Shown here in pieces: positions 44,813-56,871 of a stretch of DNA of 64,000 bases. A program made the position numbers and the translations under genes. The notes under the pieces were generated by a model, which saw only the letters and a list, made by a program, of their open reading frames with translations, ran no database searches and was not told the origin of the DNA. Within the stretch, counting starts at the first letter, position 1. The number at the start of each line of letters is the position of its first letter. Source of the stretch: Endocalyx cinctus (lineage: Eukaryota > Ascomycota > Sordariomycetes > Amphisphaeriales > Apiosporaceae); assembly GCA_001600455.1 (NCBI GenBank), contig BCKC01000003.1, positions 2,518,315 to 2,582,314 on the forward strand. The letters run 5' to 3'.

Positions 44813-46863
44813 TCAGTATTGCCCTTCCAGTGTCAGCGTTCCTGTTTTGGTAATAAGGTATTCGTTAATAGCAACATCTTTGCCGGACTCTTTTCCATAT
44901 CCCGAGTCTTTGATACCTCCGAATGGGGCTTCCGCCGCAGAAGCATTCCCTGAGACATTTTAGTTCACGTCCAAATATATCATAGCGTATGTGCACATGA
45001 TTCAGATAGAGAGACAGGATAACTTACCAGTGTTAAGTCCTATCATGCCTGCTTCAAGGTTTTCGAAAAGACGCCAGATTCTGTCGACGTTCTTGGTGAA
45101 ACAGTATGATGCAAGACCCATCTGAACCGTAGTTTTCCGAGTTAGCGATCTCTTCACTACACTATCTTGCCGCTCAATATATTTCTACCCGTCGTAACTT
45201 ACGCTAGTATCGTTAGCCGCTTTCACGGCTTCTTCCTCGGTGTCAAATGGGAAGAGCGCGAGCAGCGGGCCGAAAGTCTCCTCGGAAGCCACTTTCATCG
45301 AGGGGTTCGCGTTCGCAATGATGGTTGGCTCGAAGAAGTAGCCGTTCTTGATATCCACCTTACTGCCTCCCGTCAGAATTGTGCCGCCGTTCTCCTTGGC
45401 ATCCGCGACCTGGCTCGACACTTTATCGATGCCCGACGGGACCGTTAAAGGTCCCATGGTGGTTTCTTTTTCGGACCCGTGGCCTACTTTCAACGCGCGC
45501 GCTTTCTCGACAAGAAGGTTGGCGAGTTTGTCGTATGCGCCTCTTTGGACGTACACTCGGTTCGCGGTGATGCAGGCTTGACCCGCGTGTCTAAACTTAA
45601 GGGACATCAATGCTAATCAGTTGAATTCGTATCACGTTAGCCGCTTCATCAGTTTTCAACATTATCAGGTCCATAAATCCCCAGGGAAAGGCACCCCTTA
45701 CCTTCGCAAGCTTGATCGAGATTCGCGTCGTCAAAGACTAGGAAGGGACAGTTCCCTCCCAGTTCGAGCGTGAGCTTCTTCAAGCCGCCTGCACAATGGG
45801 CAGACAGGATCTTTCCAACTCGCGTCTATTCTCGGAGTCAGTCGCATTCTCCGAGAAAAAAACCAATTCACCGGAGTTTCGGCTTACCGATCCGGTAAAA
45901 GATATTTTCTTGACATCTGGGTGCTTGCATAGAGCTTCACTGAGCGCTGGGGTGTTGTCTAGGGTGGTTGGCAAGATATTAAAGACACCTTTCGGGTAGC
46001 CGGCTTTCTCGGCCAGGTAAGCTAGTGTCAGCGCGGACAGAGGCGTCTCCGGTGATGGCTTGGCTACCATGGTGCAACCGGCGGCGAATGCTGCGCTAGC
46101 TTTACGTAGTATCATGCTGTAACGAGAGATTATTTGATGAGCACTCTTCATTCTCAAATATGGTCATGGTTTTTGAATGCTCATATTACTGTATGCGGAA
46201 AAAGAAAAGGACCTACGCAATGGGGAAGTTCCATGGTACCAGGGCGGCAACGACGCCGATGGGCTGCTTGATGGTGAAGATCCTTCGACCGGGTATGGAA
46301 GCGCTGAAAGTAGTACCCTGGATTCTTTCAGCCTCGCCGACGAACCAGCGTGTGAAGGAGGTCGCGTATTCGATCTCTCCGTACGCTTCGGCGAGAGGCT
46401 TGCCCGTCTCGTAGACGAGGATGGTAGCGAGATCGTCCTTGTTTTCCCTGATGAGAGCGTCCCATTTTGCCAGGAGGTCTGCCCTGGTTCGGGGCGTAAA
46501 CGTGCGATAGGTTTTGAACGCATCGTATGCAGCTTGTACGGCATCGTCCACGTCCTCGGCCGCCATATCAGGGCAGCTCGCAAACTTTTCGCCGCATCCC
46601 GGGTCTAATATCGAATCGTCAGCAATGCATTCGAAGGTAATAGTATAAACGCGAAATACAAACCAATTATGTCAAATCTCTTCCCGGATTTGGCTTCAAC
46701 CCACTGGCCGTTGACATATGCCTTATCCTTGAATAACTCGGCGTTCTTAAGGTTAAGCTGTTCACAGGTGGTTTGGTTAGCGACAAGTCAGTCCACTTCT
46801 CTTAGCACACTTAGGTTTCGACCCTTCCGTATATCAGTCACGTACTTTCATGATCTCGCCCAT
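44813..46863 (-). CDS. Aldehyde dehydrogenase, succinate-semialdehyde dehydrogenase type
   Basis: Eight exons on the minus strand: 46863-46846, 46757-46664, 46604-46217, 46116-45888, 45825-45702, 45612-45203, 45121-45028 and 44949-44813, giving 497 residues. All introns (59-100 nt) have GT-AG ends and most show CTAAC or CTGAC branch sites. Landmarks in order: [30 protein letters not shown] (oxyanion Asn), [11 protein letters not shown] (cofactor Lys), [22 protein letters not shown] (Glu264), [17 protein letters not shown] (catalytic Cys298), [27 protein letters not shown]. This pattern is that of NAD(P)+ succinate-semialdehyde dehydrogenase (yeast Uga2), the last step of GABA breakdown to succinate; other aldehydes are possible. 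No active-site residue is lost. It is divergent from the HET gene. Confidence 0.9.
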
Positions 46864-47712
46864 ATTTGAATCAGTTTCTTTAGATACGTCACATTAACTT
46901 ATTTCATGAAGGATTAATTTTTTTTTTTTTTTTTACAGATGAATTAAGTATTTAATGAAGTTAAATTTAAATTTATAGGCAACCGACTGCCGAATGTTTT
47001 ATGCAAGCCACGACATCATCGCACTGGTTTATCTACAGGAGGAGGTAAACTACCCCGCACCGTACAGCGATGCCGTTTTCGCTCAAGAAATTGCGACAGA
47101 TCTTTATTTTCCCTAGGTAACCTGGTAGTTTACGTTGATAAAATAAACTCCATTAAAGATTAGGAATTTAATGAGGACTCCACTCATGAAGTCTTCGTTC
47201 TTCAAATCTCTGGGTCTTCTAGTTCTGATTTTGGGTGATAATAAGCATTAGTGGATGTTCATAAGATGGAGCATAAAACAAGGGATAAAAAGGAAAGGAA
47301 AAGAAAAGAAAAGAAAAGAAAAGAAAAGTACAGCTTTGTAAGGCTTCCTCTATACATTATGCTAGATGAGGAAAGTAAGTTGATCGGTGAAGAAAACTCG
47401 AAAAGTTGATGTCAGATCTGATCTGATCGTATAGCTAACTGCTATATTTAGAGGGGACATGGACCCTGGGAATTTGGTTGCTTGGCTATACTGCCGTTAG
47501 GCCTATTCAGGGGCTGACCGCTCAGATTATTTATACATATAGGGGCTTGTGATCTAATAAAAATATTCAGGCTGGCCCCATTCCGGTCTATTTTCAGCTT
47601 TTGTGAATAGTATACAAGATGGTCATAAAAGAGAGCATATCGCGGTGGGCTGCTGAGAGATGTTTGACTATTATTTGTTCATCATCGATATTTTTCACAC
47701 TCAAGATTCGCG
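46864..47712. other. Divergent promoter region between the dehydrogenase and the HET gene
   Basis: A T tract lies at 46919-46934 and an AAAAG pentanucleotide run at about 47296-47328. No gene seen. Confidence 0.55.
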
Positions 47713-49585
47713 ATGGGCGAGCCGATACAATCTAGTAAGTGATATAAGTTTTCTTCAAAATTTATGTTGAGCCACCCACTAAATATTGCGATAGAGTATA
47801 CGGGGCCACCCATCAATAGCGCCCAACGGCAAATTCGGGTACTAACAATATCGCCGGGTCGAGGTGACGAGATCATTAGGTGTTCTTACAACGTCGTAAG
47901 CTTAGATGACGAAGTCAAGTATGAGGCATTATCTTATGTTTGGGGTACAAGTTTCGAGCATAGAACTGTCGAAATCGAGGGTCGAAAAATTGGCGTGACA
48001 GACAATTTATTCAGGGTCCTAAATACAATTCGCAATCCCACAGACCCTGTGGTATTGTGGGCCGATGCATTATGCATCAACGAAGACGACGCGACCGAAA
48101 AGATGCAGCAAGTGCACATGATGCGTACCATCTATGAGATGTGTGCGAACTGCTTTGTGTATTTCGGAGAGGTCCAGAGGTACGATCCCGGCCAATCTGA
48201 CGAAGACGCCCTATTGGGCTCCAAGGCAGCGCTAGACGGGATCCAAGTCGTTGCCAATCCTGATTCCTACCAAGTCCTCCCACCGTCCCTAACGGCCGAG
48301 AGTGATCAAGATCGAGCGGGAAGGGCGTTCCAGCAAATTTTGACCGTACCATGGTGGGGTCGTATATGGACCATCCAGGAAGGTGTCGCGCCGCCTAAGA
48401 AGACCATAATATGGGGCCCTTTCTCGATACCGTGGGACGATTTTGAGAACTTCTACGAGAATGCGGCGGTACTTCGGTGGCCAGACAATCTTGGCCTCAA
48501 CTTCTTCGCCTACTTCCCCAGCGGGACTGCCGGTGGCCACCTCTCTAATCAGTTTACCGCTCTATCCATGGCGGCGGCATGGGCGACGGAAACACCAGAC
48601 GCCCAAGACATGCTGTGGAGGTTTCGATACCGTCGGGCGACGAATCCCAGAGACAAGATATATACGGTCTTGGGCCTACTAAGAAACAGCCAGAACCCGC
48701 TACCGAGAGTCACATCATACGATTACGATATATCCGTAGCGACTTTATTCCACAGGGTGACGTTAGATTTGATCGACCTCAATCGGGGTCTTCGCGCCCT
48801 CATCGGCTTGAGAGGAGAGCCGAAAACCACACCCGGAATCTCGAGTTGGGCAATCGATTGGGCGGATAATGACCATGGTATTTCTGACTTCTGGGCTTAC
48901 GAGAGGTTCTATTTCGATTTCACGGCCGATAAGGGTCTACCTATGCTCGATATAGAAAGGCTTGTTTCGGATAACAACGAAGCAGTTATCAACTTAAATG
49001 GTTTTTTCGTCGACCGAGTCTTGGTGCACACAGAACCAATGGAGGAGGGAATAGATAATGATCTCGTCTGGGATATGTGGAGGATGTTGGTGTTGGAGGC
49101 GAAAGAACGTGGTTTAAAGGACGAGCCGGCTACGAGAACATTCCGTGACGTCGCGTTTCGGAACATGGTGGAGGGCCTCTTTCTCGATGATCAGGGTAGG
49201 AGAAATGAATGGCGAGAGGTCATGCTAATTAAACAGACAATATTCTTTACCGAAGCTGGTTATATTGGCTTTGGCCCTGTTTCGATTCTCGCGGGCGATG
49301 AGGTATGGATTATGTCTGGAGGCCGTGTTCCTTTTCTCTTTCGTCGTCGAGAAGAAGTAACCGATGGAAAAAGCTCAGAGGTACAACAGGACTTTGAATA
49401 TATTGGAGTGAGTATCTTCAACCAATTTCTCTTCTTTCGGTTTCAAGAAGTTCGCTCCTATGTATGGGAATCAATCAAGTACTAATCAACTCTAATAATT
49501 GTAGGATACTTACATGCCTGGCCTTATGCACGGTGAAGCTGTTGAAGGTCGTGAAGATACGCAGCGATTTATCAAAATTCACTGA
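47713..49585 (+). CDS. Heterokaryon-incompatibility (HET) domain protein
   Basis: Predicted exons 47713-47734 (22 nt), 47795-49407 and 49505-49585, giving 571 residues. The HET domain starts near residue 45: YEALSYVWGTSFEHRTVEIE, VTDNLFRVLNTIRN, LWADALCINEDDATEK, QVHMMRTIYEMC. Further C-terminal blocks typical of these proteins are WGRIWTIQEGVAPPKKTIIW and RRATNPRDKIYTVLGLLRNS, and the end DTYMPGLMHGEA after the last intron. HET domains occur in fungal nonself recognition and programmed cell death, but most genome members are unproven. An alternative start at 47764 (MLSHPLNIAIEYTG) reads through the first intron; the spliced version is preferred because the donor GTAAGT and the branch CACTAAAT are good. 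Confidence 0.88.
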
Positions 49586-51724
49586 ATCATTATCATCGTT
49601 TTATAATCGATATTCTCGATCAAATAAATTCTAAGGACAGATTTATCGTATGAGAAACCCACGGAGTTGAAAGGTGAGGGTAAGCTGAGGCCAAACTTGA
49701 AGAAGTAATTTGCTTTAACCTATGCTAAGTCCACTAACCAGTCGGACGAAGAGATATTTGTGGATGTCTGAACACTCTTCTGACTCAAGATACTAATCCA
49801 CTGTTCCATTAATGATCTTATTTATTTGGTAAACCATTCGCAATTCATTCTTGCGTATCTATGGCTATTCGCCTATATATAATTTTAGAATAAGGAATCT
49901 ACATTTACTAAGGATAATAATAATACCTCACAGCTAAAATGCTACTTGCTAGAAGAAAGAACTTAGGAAAGAATGAATGGCAATTGCTACCACAGCATAA
50001 CTCTTCAAATGAGATATATGATAATCAAGGGTTAATATGGAAATAATATAATGGTTGGAGATTTAGACTTCAGAAAACTTGAAGGTGGGCTGTTGTTTCA
50101 ACGTAACTTACTTGAAGTGCAGGTACATAGCACTCGTATGACTTGCAAAGCAAAATCAAAGTAATTCATCATCATATTTATATATTATTCTTTCTCTACT
50201 AGATATATTTTATATCTGTAAAGGCAGGCAGGTAAAGTAGTAAACAGGTTGAACAACCTATGTAAGTTAGTCCGGGTGTGTAATAGTCATGGGATCTCCG
50301 GAAAAGTGGGTCATCCGGATCCGGGTGGGTCCAAATCGGAAGTTTCTAGAGAGGTTTTTCGGTGTTTCCGTGTAAATTTCCATATAAGTTTCTGTGCAGA
50401 TTTCCATACATGCCGTTTCCGAAAAATCGGAGCTAATTTTCCTAATAGGGAACTACCTCTGCTCCTTAGTTATTGCATGTTTAACTACATTTAATGCACT
50501 TTATCTGCTTATAGACCTCTTTCTCAGGATCATTATTTATAGTCTACTGAATCCTGTGCAGTCATGGAATCTCTCAGATGAGTTATAACAGAATTGAATG
50601 ATATTTCATCATGATATATTAATTCCAACTTATTGTAGTGATGAGTTTTCTACCATAAGTAATGAGAATGTGTACAGTATACGGACATAATGATTGAAGC
50701 AGATTTAATCCTATACCTCATCCACCAATTTACCTCTGTGATTATCTTCACCTAATCAAAGCAGGCATACTACAGCTACTTAGTGGGACTATCACACCCA
50801 TAAAATATTTCCTTGAATGGCTAGTCACTCACACAGTTCATTTTATTTATATTATTATGAGCCTCATTATTATTACCTTGGGCCTTGCCATCTTTATCTA
50901 GAGTCTAAGGCTCACTACTTCCTAAAACAAAACAAAACAAGGGAGATAATATTCTCTTTCATTCTATTTCCTCAATACTTATTATCACTTCCTTCTCAAA
51001 GTTTTCAATAATCTATGAACTTGACTCTGGTAACTTCCTTTCTAACACATTAATCTACTCCAGGTGTAGATAGTGTCTATATAAACATGCAATGCCTCCC
51101 ACAAACTTCTACTTTCATCCTTCCGCATTATCTATACTCTTCGGCCATCTGCAATATTCTAACTCTATTCTTTCTATTATTTTCCCTCAAATCTCCACCA
51201 TATATGATATCCTATCCTACCATGGATCAAACACCAATCCTCCGTTAAATGCATCATCTCCTTAGCTTCTCTTCTATTATATTCTGAGCATAGGTGATTC
51301 TAACATGAGCTTTTTAGCTTGCCTTCGCCACTTTCTGAAGGCACCTGAGTTATCACCCAAAAAGACTTCTGACTCTCTCTTCCTTCCATTTTCACCTTCA
51401 CCCTCTCTCTATCTCTCTTTCTTCATTCTCTTCCGAGAACTTCTGAATATGTAGATCAAGATACCAACACTTTGACCTGATCAGATTTGCCACCGTATCT
51501 CTATACTTTCTTTAAAATCATCTTTCGTCTTTGCATTCTATTTTCTCTGTCTACAAGACTCTTAAAGCTCGAATCGGCTTTGAGTCAATTAAGAAGACGG
51601 TATATATGGTGCCAACGATATCAAGCACGATGGCAGAAATGAAGTCTTAACCATTTGGGCCTAGAAGGTAGGCTACACTTAGACGCCTTAGTATATAGTC
51701 CTGTGCTAACTACACATAGGTCAG

Positions 51725-51970
51725 ATTGAGCATGCAAATGTGAAGTGTGCTATATGCACGGAGAAATTCCCGCGGACGACGAAGAAACGGGTCTTTCATA
51801 TATCCCATTTCAATAACTAATCGCATATTACACCCTTCAAGATGTCCTGCTTGGTAAGTTCTCTTAAATATAAGATAACTAAATACAACTTCATTGACAT
51901 TTATTGTTAAAAGGAAGATCCCCGCTTGGGTAGTTCTACTAGTCTACAAGACGACGATAGAACACTGTAG
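51725..51970 (+). pseudogene. Possible relic of a zinc-finger-like coding region
   Basis: A short frame carries Cys-x2-Cys and His-x3-His spacing (CAIC ... HISH). After a stop, the same frame runs to MSCL and a GTAAGT; behind a TTAAAAG acceptor another short acidic frame follows (EDPRLGSSTSLQDDDRTL, then stop). This resembles a broken two-exon gene, but the evidence is weak. Confidence 0.2.
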
Positions 51971-53464
51971 CAGTCAGGCTGCATTGAGTACGATGCTCAT
52001 ATGCTTGCTGCTTTCAATAGGTCGATCTGAAACAACTTATCGTAACGGACCCTGGACGGGAAAATCACAGAATCTTACTACAAAATCCATATATTTTATG
52101 GCCTCGACAGTATGTGAAATGTTTGCATAATTTATGCTACAGAGTGGGTTGACTCATCGATATCCTATGGAATACTCAAAGCTAACGATTTTCATCTAAG
52201 CAGGATCCCTAAAATACGCAAATGCAGATTTCGTGGTCATTACTCCCATGACATATGCACAAATTCACAAAAACTTCAGCCAACCTAATTTGGATCGATA
52301 AAGCATATCGTATATTAAACGAGGCCTCGTCCTTAACTCCGTCATACTTGACACAGAACGCGAACTTGATTCTGTTTACCCAAGACCCAGCTTAAAGCAA
52401 TCTATTCACGCAGACCACCCAAGCGCATCGTGTAGATAACGTAAATCTTTGGTTCCCTTCTCCGTTTACTAACCAGCATAACCTATCTTTGGTACAACGG
52501 ATCCAGGACTCTAGCCGTATTCTGCACCGATTATTATTGAAAAACTACAAATCCTACAACGGACAGTGTTAACTCTCTTCTCGATTGTTCTACGACAGAC
52601 AAATCATTACGGGGATATTCATAACGGTGGTAAAAGCAGAGTTAGGCTTCTTTGACAAGAACGTGGAAAGGGTTTTTTTGGCCCAGAAGCTGGAGGCTTA
52701 GTCTTGATGTAATACAGAAGTATGCATCAGACAATACCGCATACAATCGCTGTAAAGATTTTCAAGGGAAAAGCGGCACATGGAAGGAAGAAACATGACC
52801 GGAAAGAAATTGTTTGGAAGGACATTTGGAGATGTGCCCTTCACTGGACTATCTGAGTATATGCGACATACAATACATATCAAGCTTCAGTCTCACTTAA
52901 AGCCGCAAAAATAGAATCTAAACACACTGTGGCGCATCTGTCAGGTGCTTCGGTGCTTCCGCTTCAGAACAAATAACGTTCGGTTGGCACCTGTCTCATG
53001 TGATGGAATCCCCTTCTACGAGAAGATAATCTGAACAGAAATAAAGGAAGTAGCAGCAGCAGTGCTTCTGCCGCTACGCCTACTGCCAAAAAGCCTACCG
53101 GCTGGAATCATTATTTATGCCAAGACTTTAGACCAATATATCAATACTAAGGCGTCGAAAAAAAGTCGCTTCCTACTGTCTCTCCCATGGCCCGGTTTCT
53201 ACACATAGGCAGGCAGATTTCTTAGAGCGCGATATCGGATCACTCGACACAATGCAAAGGGTGTTTCCTGCTGCTTGTCGTCCAAAGTCAAGAAGGGGGC
53301 CTTTCCCAAGAGTTACTGAAGAGACTACCTTCCTCAGCCGACCCGTGGTGGCTACGGGAACTCCAGGCCCGCCTGGATCTACCCCTTCCCTGACCAGAGG
53401 CACTGCTCAGTGAGTAATTTAGTTAAGAATACTCGCATCGGCTCATATGGGCGGTTCGGTTATA

Positions 53465-53483
53465 AGCGTGGACTGTCCACGCT
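53465..53483. repeat. 19-bp hyphenated palindrome AGCGTGGACTGTCCACGCT
   Basis: Nine-base perfect arms around a single central base. A further GTGGAC half site follows at 53490. Confidence 0.85.
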
Positions 53484-54664
53484 AGAACGTGGACCTCATC
53501 ATGGTCTGAACGACATGGTTCACAATCACTAGGTTCCATTTCATTGCCACATCGTTGAAGACTGTAGGATGGGCTCCAGTTCTCCACCAATCTTCAATGG
53601 CTGGCAGCCTCTAATATTACATCGATCCTGTTTAGAAGAGTAAGCAGATAGTACACGGATAATTTATAATTTCTGATTTGACATCATCTGCTTACAGTTT
53701 AATGCAGTCTCTAAAATTTAGCTACAATTACCCTTTGAGCCTCAATTCCTTTTCTACCGTTTAAGTTATAGCTTCTATCATGAATTATTCGACATTCTTC
53801 ATTAAAAAGCTATGCAGGAGAACAAGAATCATCGCAGGGTTCTTGACTACATTGAAAGTTATGATATAATAAAAATTGGGGTTTACGGCGTATTACCTCA
53901 ATACTAGGGGCTTTTATAAGATAAATCAAAGCTTTGTCTTGAAAATATAAGGTGTATATAAGTATAAATTGTTCATATGGACTTGACGAAGCTGAAGTAC
54001 GTCATATTTGAGTGCTGTGGAAAACAAAGTTGTATTTCGAATTCACCTAGTCTAGGGGTGCTCATACTGAGTACTCGGTATATGACCTAAGCCTAGAGAT
54101 TGACTCTAGTTGATCAGATATGAGTTGGAGTTCCGAAGGCGTTTCAAGGAATAGAAGAACTATTGATGATTTGGACGCTTTTTTTAGACTGCACCTCATT
54201 TTGATCTGGATGAAAGTAAGCTTTGTTCGACGAGCCTCTTTTTTTCTCCTTTAAAATAAGGTACCCTAAGTCAGTGAAGCATGTATAAGAGCTTATGACT
54301 ATCATCCTGAAGATTTGATAGTATCCATTATCCATAGATACGTGTATGATTATAGATTGGATCCATGGATGTTGGGTGTATTGGATCCAGGTTTATAATC
54401 ACGTGTATTTCATCCCTATCTGCCCTATTAAGGTTTCTTTCCCGTTTATGTATATATCAATCAACTTGATACAAGAATAAAGTGTTTGACCGCATAACTA
54501 CCGATATTTACATATCGCATACCGATAAAGAAGCGGGACCCACTTAAATCTTGAATTGAGTCTGGAAAACAATTTATCAAAGCTCTCACTCTGCTTTACG
54601 TGGAGTTTGGAACTCCCATTGAGCACCGAACAGAACGAAATCCCCAGAAAGGGACCAAAAATAA

Positions 54665-55884
54665 ATGGCGACACCACGCCTATTAGGTCGCTCTCCGACA
54701 TGCCTGGACTGCGTACGCCGGCTTGCGCAGCCGACACGGCCGGCAACGACCACGACAACGGCTTTACTCTTAACTCTCCACCCGCAGATACAGCAGACTC
54801 GATCCAAGATGAGCAAAACCGAGATGGAGGATCTGCAGGGTGTTCCGGTGCGACTCCTCTACGACGTTAAGGGATTCGGGCGTAAATGTATGTCTATAGT
54901 AATTTTGCTCTCGTCGCCTTTCTATCTAAACCAACCTACCTGATCACGAAAGATCCTCGAAGGATCAACTCGATGGCAAGGAAGGGAGAGGAAAAAAGAT
55001 ACCGACGGTATAGTTGACAAGGAGTTTCTTCATATCACAGATTCTATAATCCGTGTAAAGCCCGGGCGTATGCGAAATATCTGGTTCCCCAAGGCCGTCG
55101 CCGAATACATGACCAAGGAACGATTTAAGGAGTTGGGTCTGACGACAGCGGCGATCGGGATACGCGATCGCACCTTCCAGAAGAATAAGCTGGAGGACAA
55201 GAAAGAGGCGAAGAAAAAAACTGCGACCACCAAGAACCCTAACGCCGGCAGGAAAACTAAAGCTAAAGCCACCAAGAAATTGATTACACCTATATCGGTA
55301 AGTCTAACTTGTACCATTTTATCTTGGTAACTATAGGGAGGAGATTAGCATTAGAACAAGGACACTGCTAAAGACGTACGAAAAAAAAAAAAAAATAGCC
55401 GAGCGAAGCTCACATTTTACTGACGACGGTCCTACCACCCGTCTTTACCTTCTATCGACGACCCATTCTGCCCTCCGCTCCCGAGGCTCACCCTCCCGTA
55501 CGCTCCCCCTCGCTATCCGCGAACGCCGTGACATCATCTAGCTCGGAACCGGCAGCAGCTACGGAACCTCAAGGGACGGACGAGGGGCAGGCCATCTTCG
55601 GTTCCGTTTCCACGTCGGATATCCTAGCCGAGGTGCGATCTTGTCTCGCGTCCACGATCCACGAACGGCCCCTCATGCTTGATACCGCGGACCTGGAGAT
55701 CGTGGGGATCAGCCACTCGGAGGACCGTATCAAGCGTCTCGGCAAATTCGAGGTCTTGATCTGGCCCGGAGGCAAAGACAGACACGTGGTGAACCCCGTT
55801 GGGTGCGCTATCAATGTTGTTGCTGGTGAAGGAGCTTCTCCTACTCCGGACAAGACGACTGAGGCTGCTCCTGCGCCTCAGTAG
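54665..55884 (+). CDS. MRPL50: Mitochondrial large-subunit ribosomal protein bL9m
   Basis: Exons 54665-54887, 55041-55297 and 55399-55884 (introns 153 and 101 nt) give 321 residues. The first ~35 residues are a mitochondrial presequence (MATPRLLGRSPTCLDCVRRL). The bL9 N-terminal domain follows: VPVRLLYDVKGFGRKYSIIR, then VKPGRMRNIWFPKAVAEYMT. Next come a Lys-rich connecting helix and a fungal C-terminal part (ILAEVRSCLAS ... FEVLIWPGG). bL9 sits at the L1-stalk base of the large subunit. Oddities: Tyr replaces the usual Gly after GFGRK, and the second intron ends in an A tract directly before TAG instead of pyrimidines. A second Met at MSKTEMEDLQG would lack the presequence. Confidence 0.88.
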
Positions 55885-56871
55885 TTGGTCTGTCGTCAAT
55901 CGATAGATTGGGTTTATGGTGTACCTCGCAGTTACGTTTTCTGTAATTTCAGAGGCATGGTAGTGAAGGGATGCGTTTGTTGCATGCATGTATAAATATC
56001 TCACCTGCCATCCTTAGATTTAAGCGGAGATGAACCGAGCAGGAGCGAGAAAGGGTATGATTGCTTCGAGAAACCATCCGACGAATGTTCACTAAGGGGT
56101 CGTGTTCATATACTTTTGTATAATATGCGTGTATCTATATGCGTAATAAAAGAAATAGAAGAAGTGTCTAGCCTTGTGACTGCATTCCAAAGGAATAAAA
56201 AACATACATGCTGCTGTCGTCTCTTGACAGGTCTGGGACTGGGCTGCATGACATTCGGTGTGCTGGAACATGTATTTTCCTACCATACAATCACTACTAC
56301 AAGATAGAAACAAAAAAAAAAAAAAACCCGTGTATGTGTGTAAAATGCATATTAGCAACCCAATGAACCCAATTAAGTTTAGCCAACCAAGTCTGAATGT
56401 CCCATCACTCTATTAACGAAGTGATCCAAATAAAAATTACACTATGAATGCTTTAAAGGGGGGTATCGGAACTCAAATACTGTCTTTCACCAACCGATCT
56501 ACCTCCAGTCTTCAGATCCCTAATACAAACCTGAACCCTACACCATTATCTCTATTCAACCCTTATCTCAGGATGCATTACCATCTCAGTGTATTGGGAA
56601 AGAGTATAGAAACTTAAAAGGTTAATCATACAGAATCACTTGCCGTGGTAGCTGACATCTAAACTCCATAGAGAGTCCCACACGACGCTCCTCTTGCTAG
56701 GACTATCAGCAGACTCGTAACTTATATCACGTTGGAGCTGGGCTTGTTGTTTCTGCATTCCGTCGCGGTGACCGCCGTGTCTATGCGGGGTCCTCGGTGG
56801 ACTCAGGCGTGAATGTTCGGCTACTCGAGCGTCCTAGATTCCCCATCAGTCCCGATCTATGTGCTATGCTG
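55885..56871. other. Convergent intergenic spacer between bL9m and ATG11 genes
   Basis: 3' flanks only. Short stop-rich frames; no feature recognised. Confidence 0.55.

Larger units (their letters stand above)
49586..54664. other. Five-kilobase A+T-rich gene desert with relic-like fragments
   Basis: No intact gene was found on either strand. Short protein-like fragments occur: a possible Cys2-His2 finger remnant at 51725-51820 (VKCAICTEKFPRTTKKRVFH), a possible following exon at 51914-51970, and a 57-codon frame at about 52396-52569. All are cut by stops. A 19-bp palindrome lies at 53465-53483. The region may be decayed coding or mobile DNA; no terminal repeats or transposase motif were recognised. 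Confidence 0.5.

Noticed and set aside
45780..46157. Apparent early stop in the aldehyde dehydrogenase after [12 protein letters not shown]
   Set aside because: The odd residues are a 62-nt intron (GTAAGC ... AATAG); splicing restores FTGSTRVGKIL and the catalytic region.
50249..50588. Short plus-strand frames in the gene desert near CCGGATCCGG-rich sequence
   Set aside because: No motif, start context or splice structure; no matching inverted terminal repeat was found.
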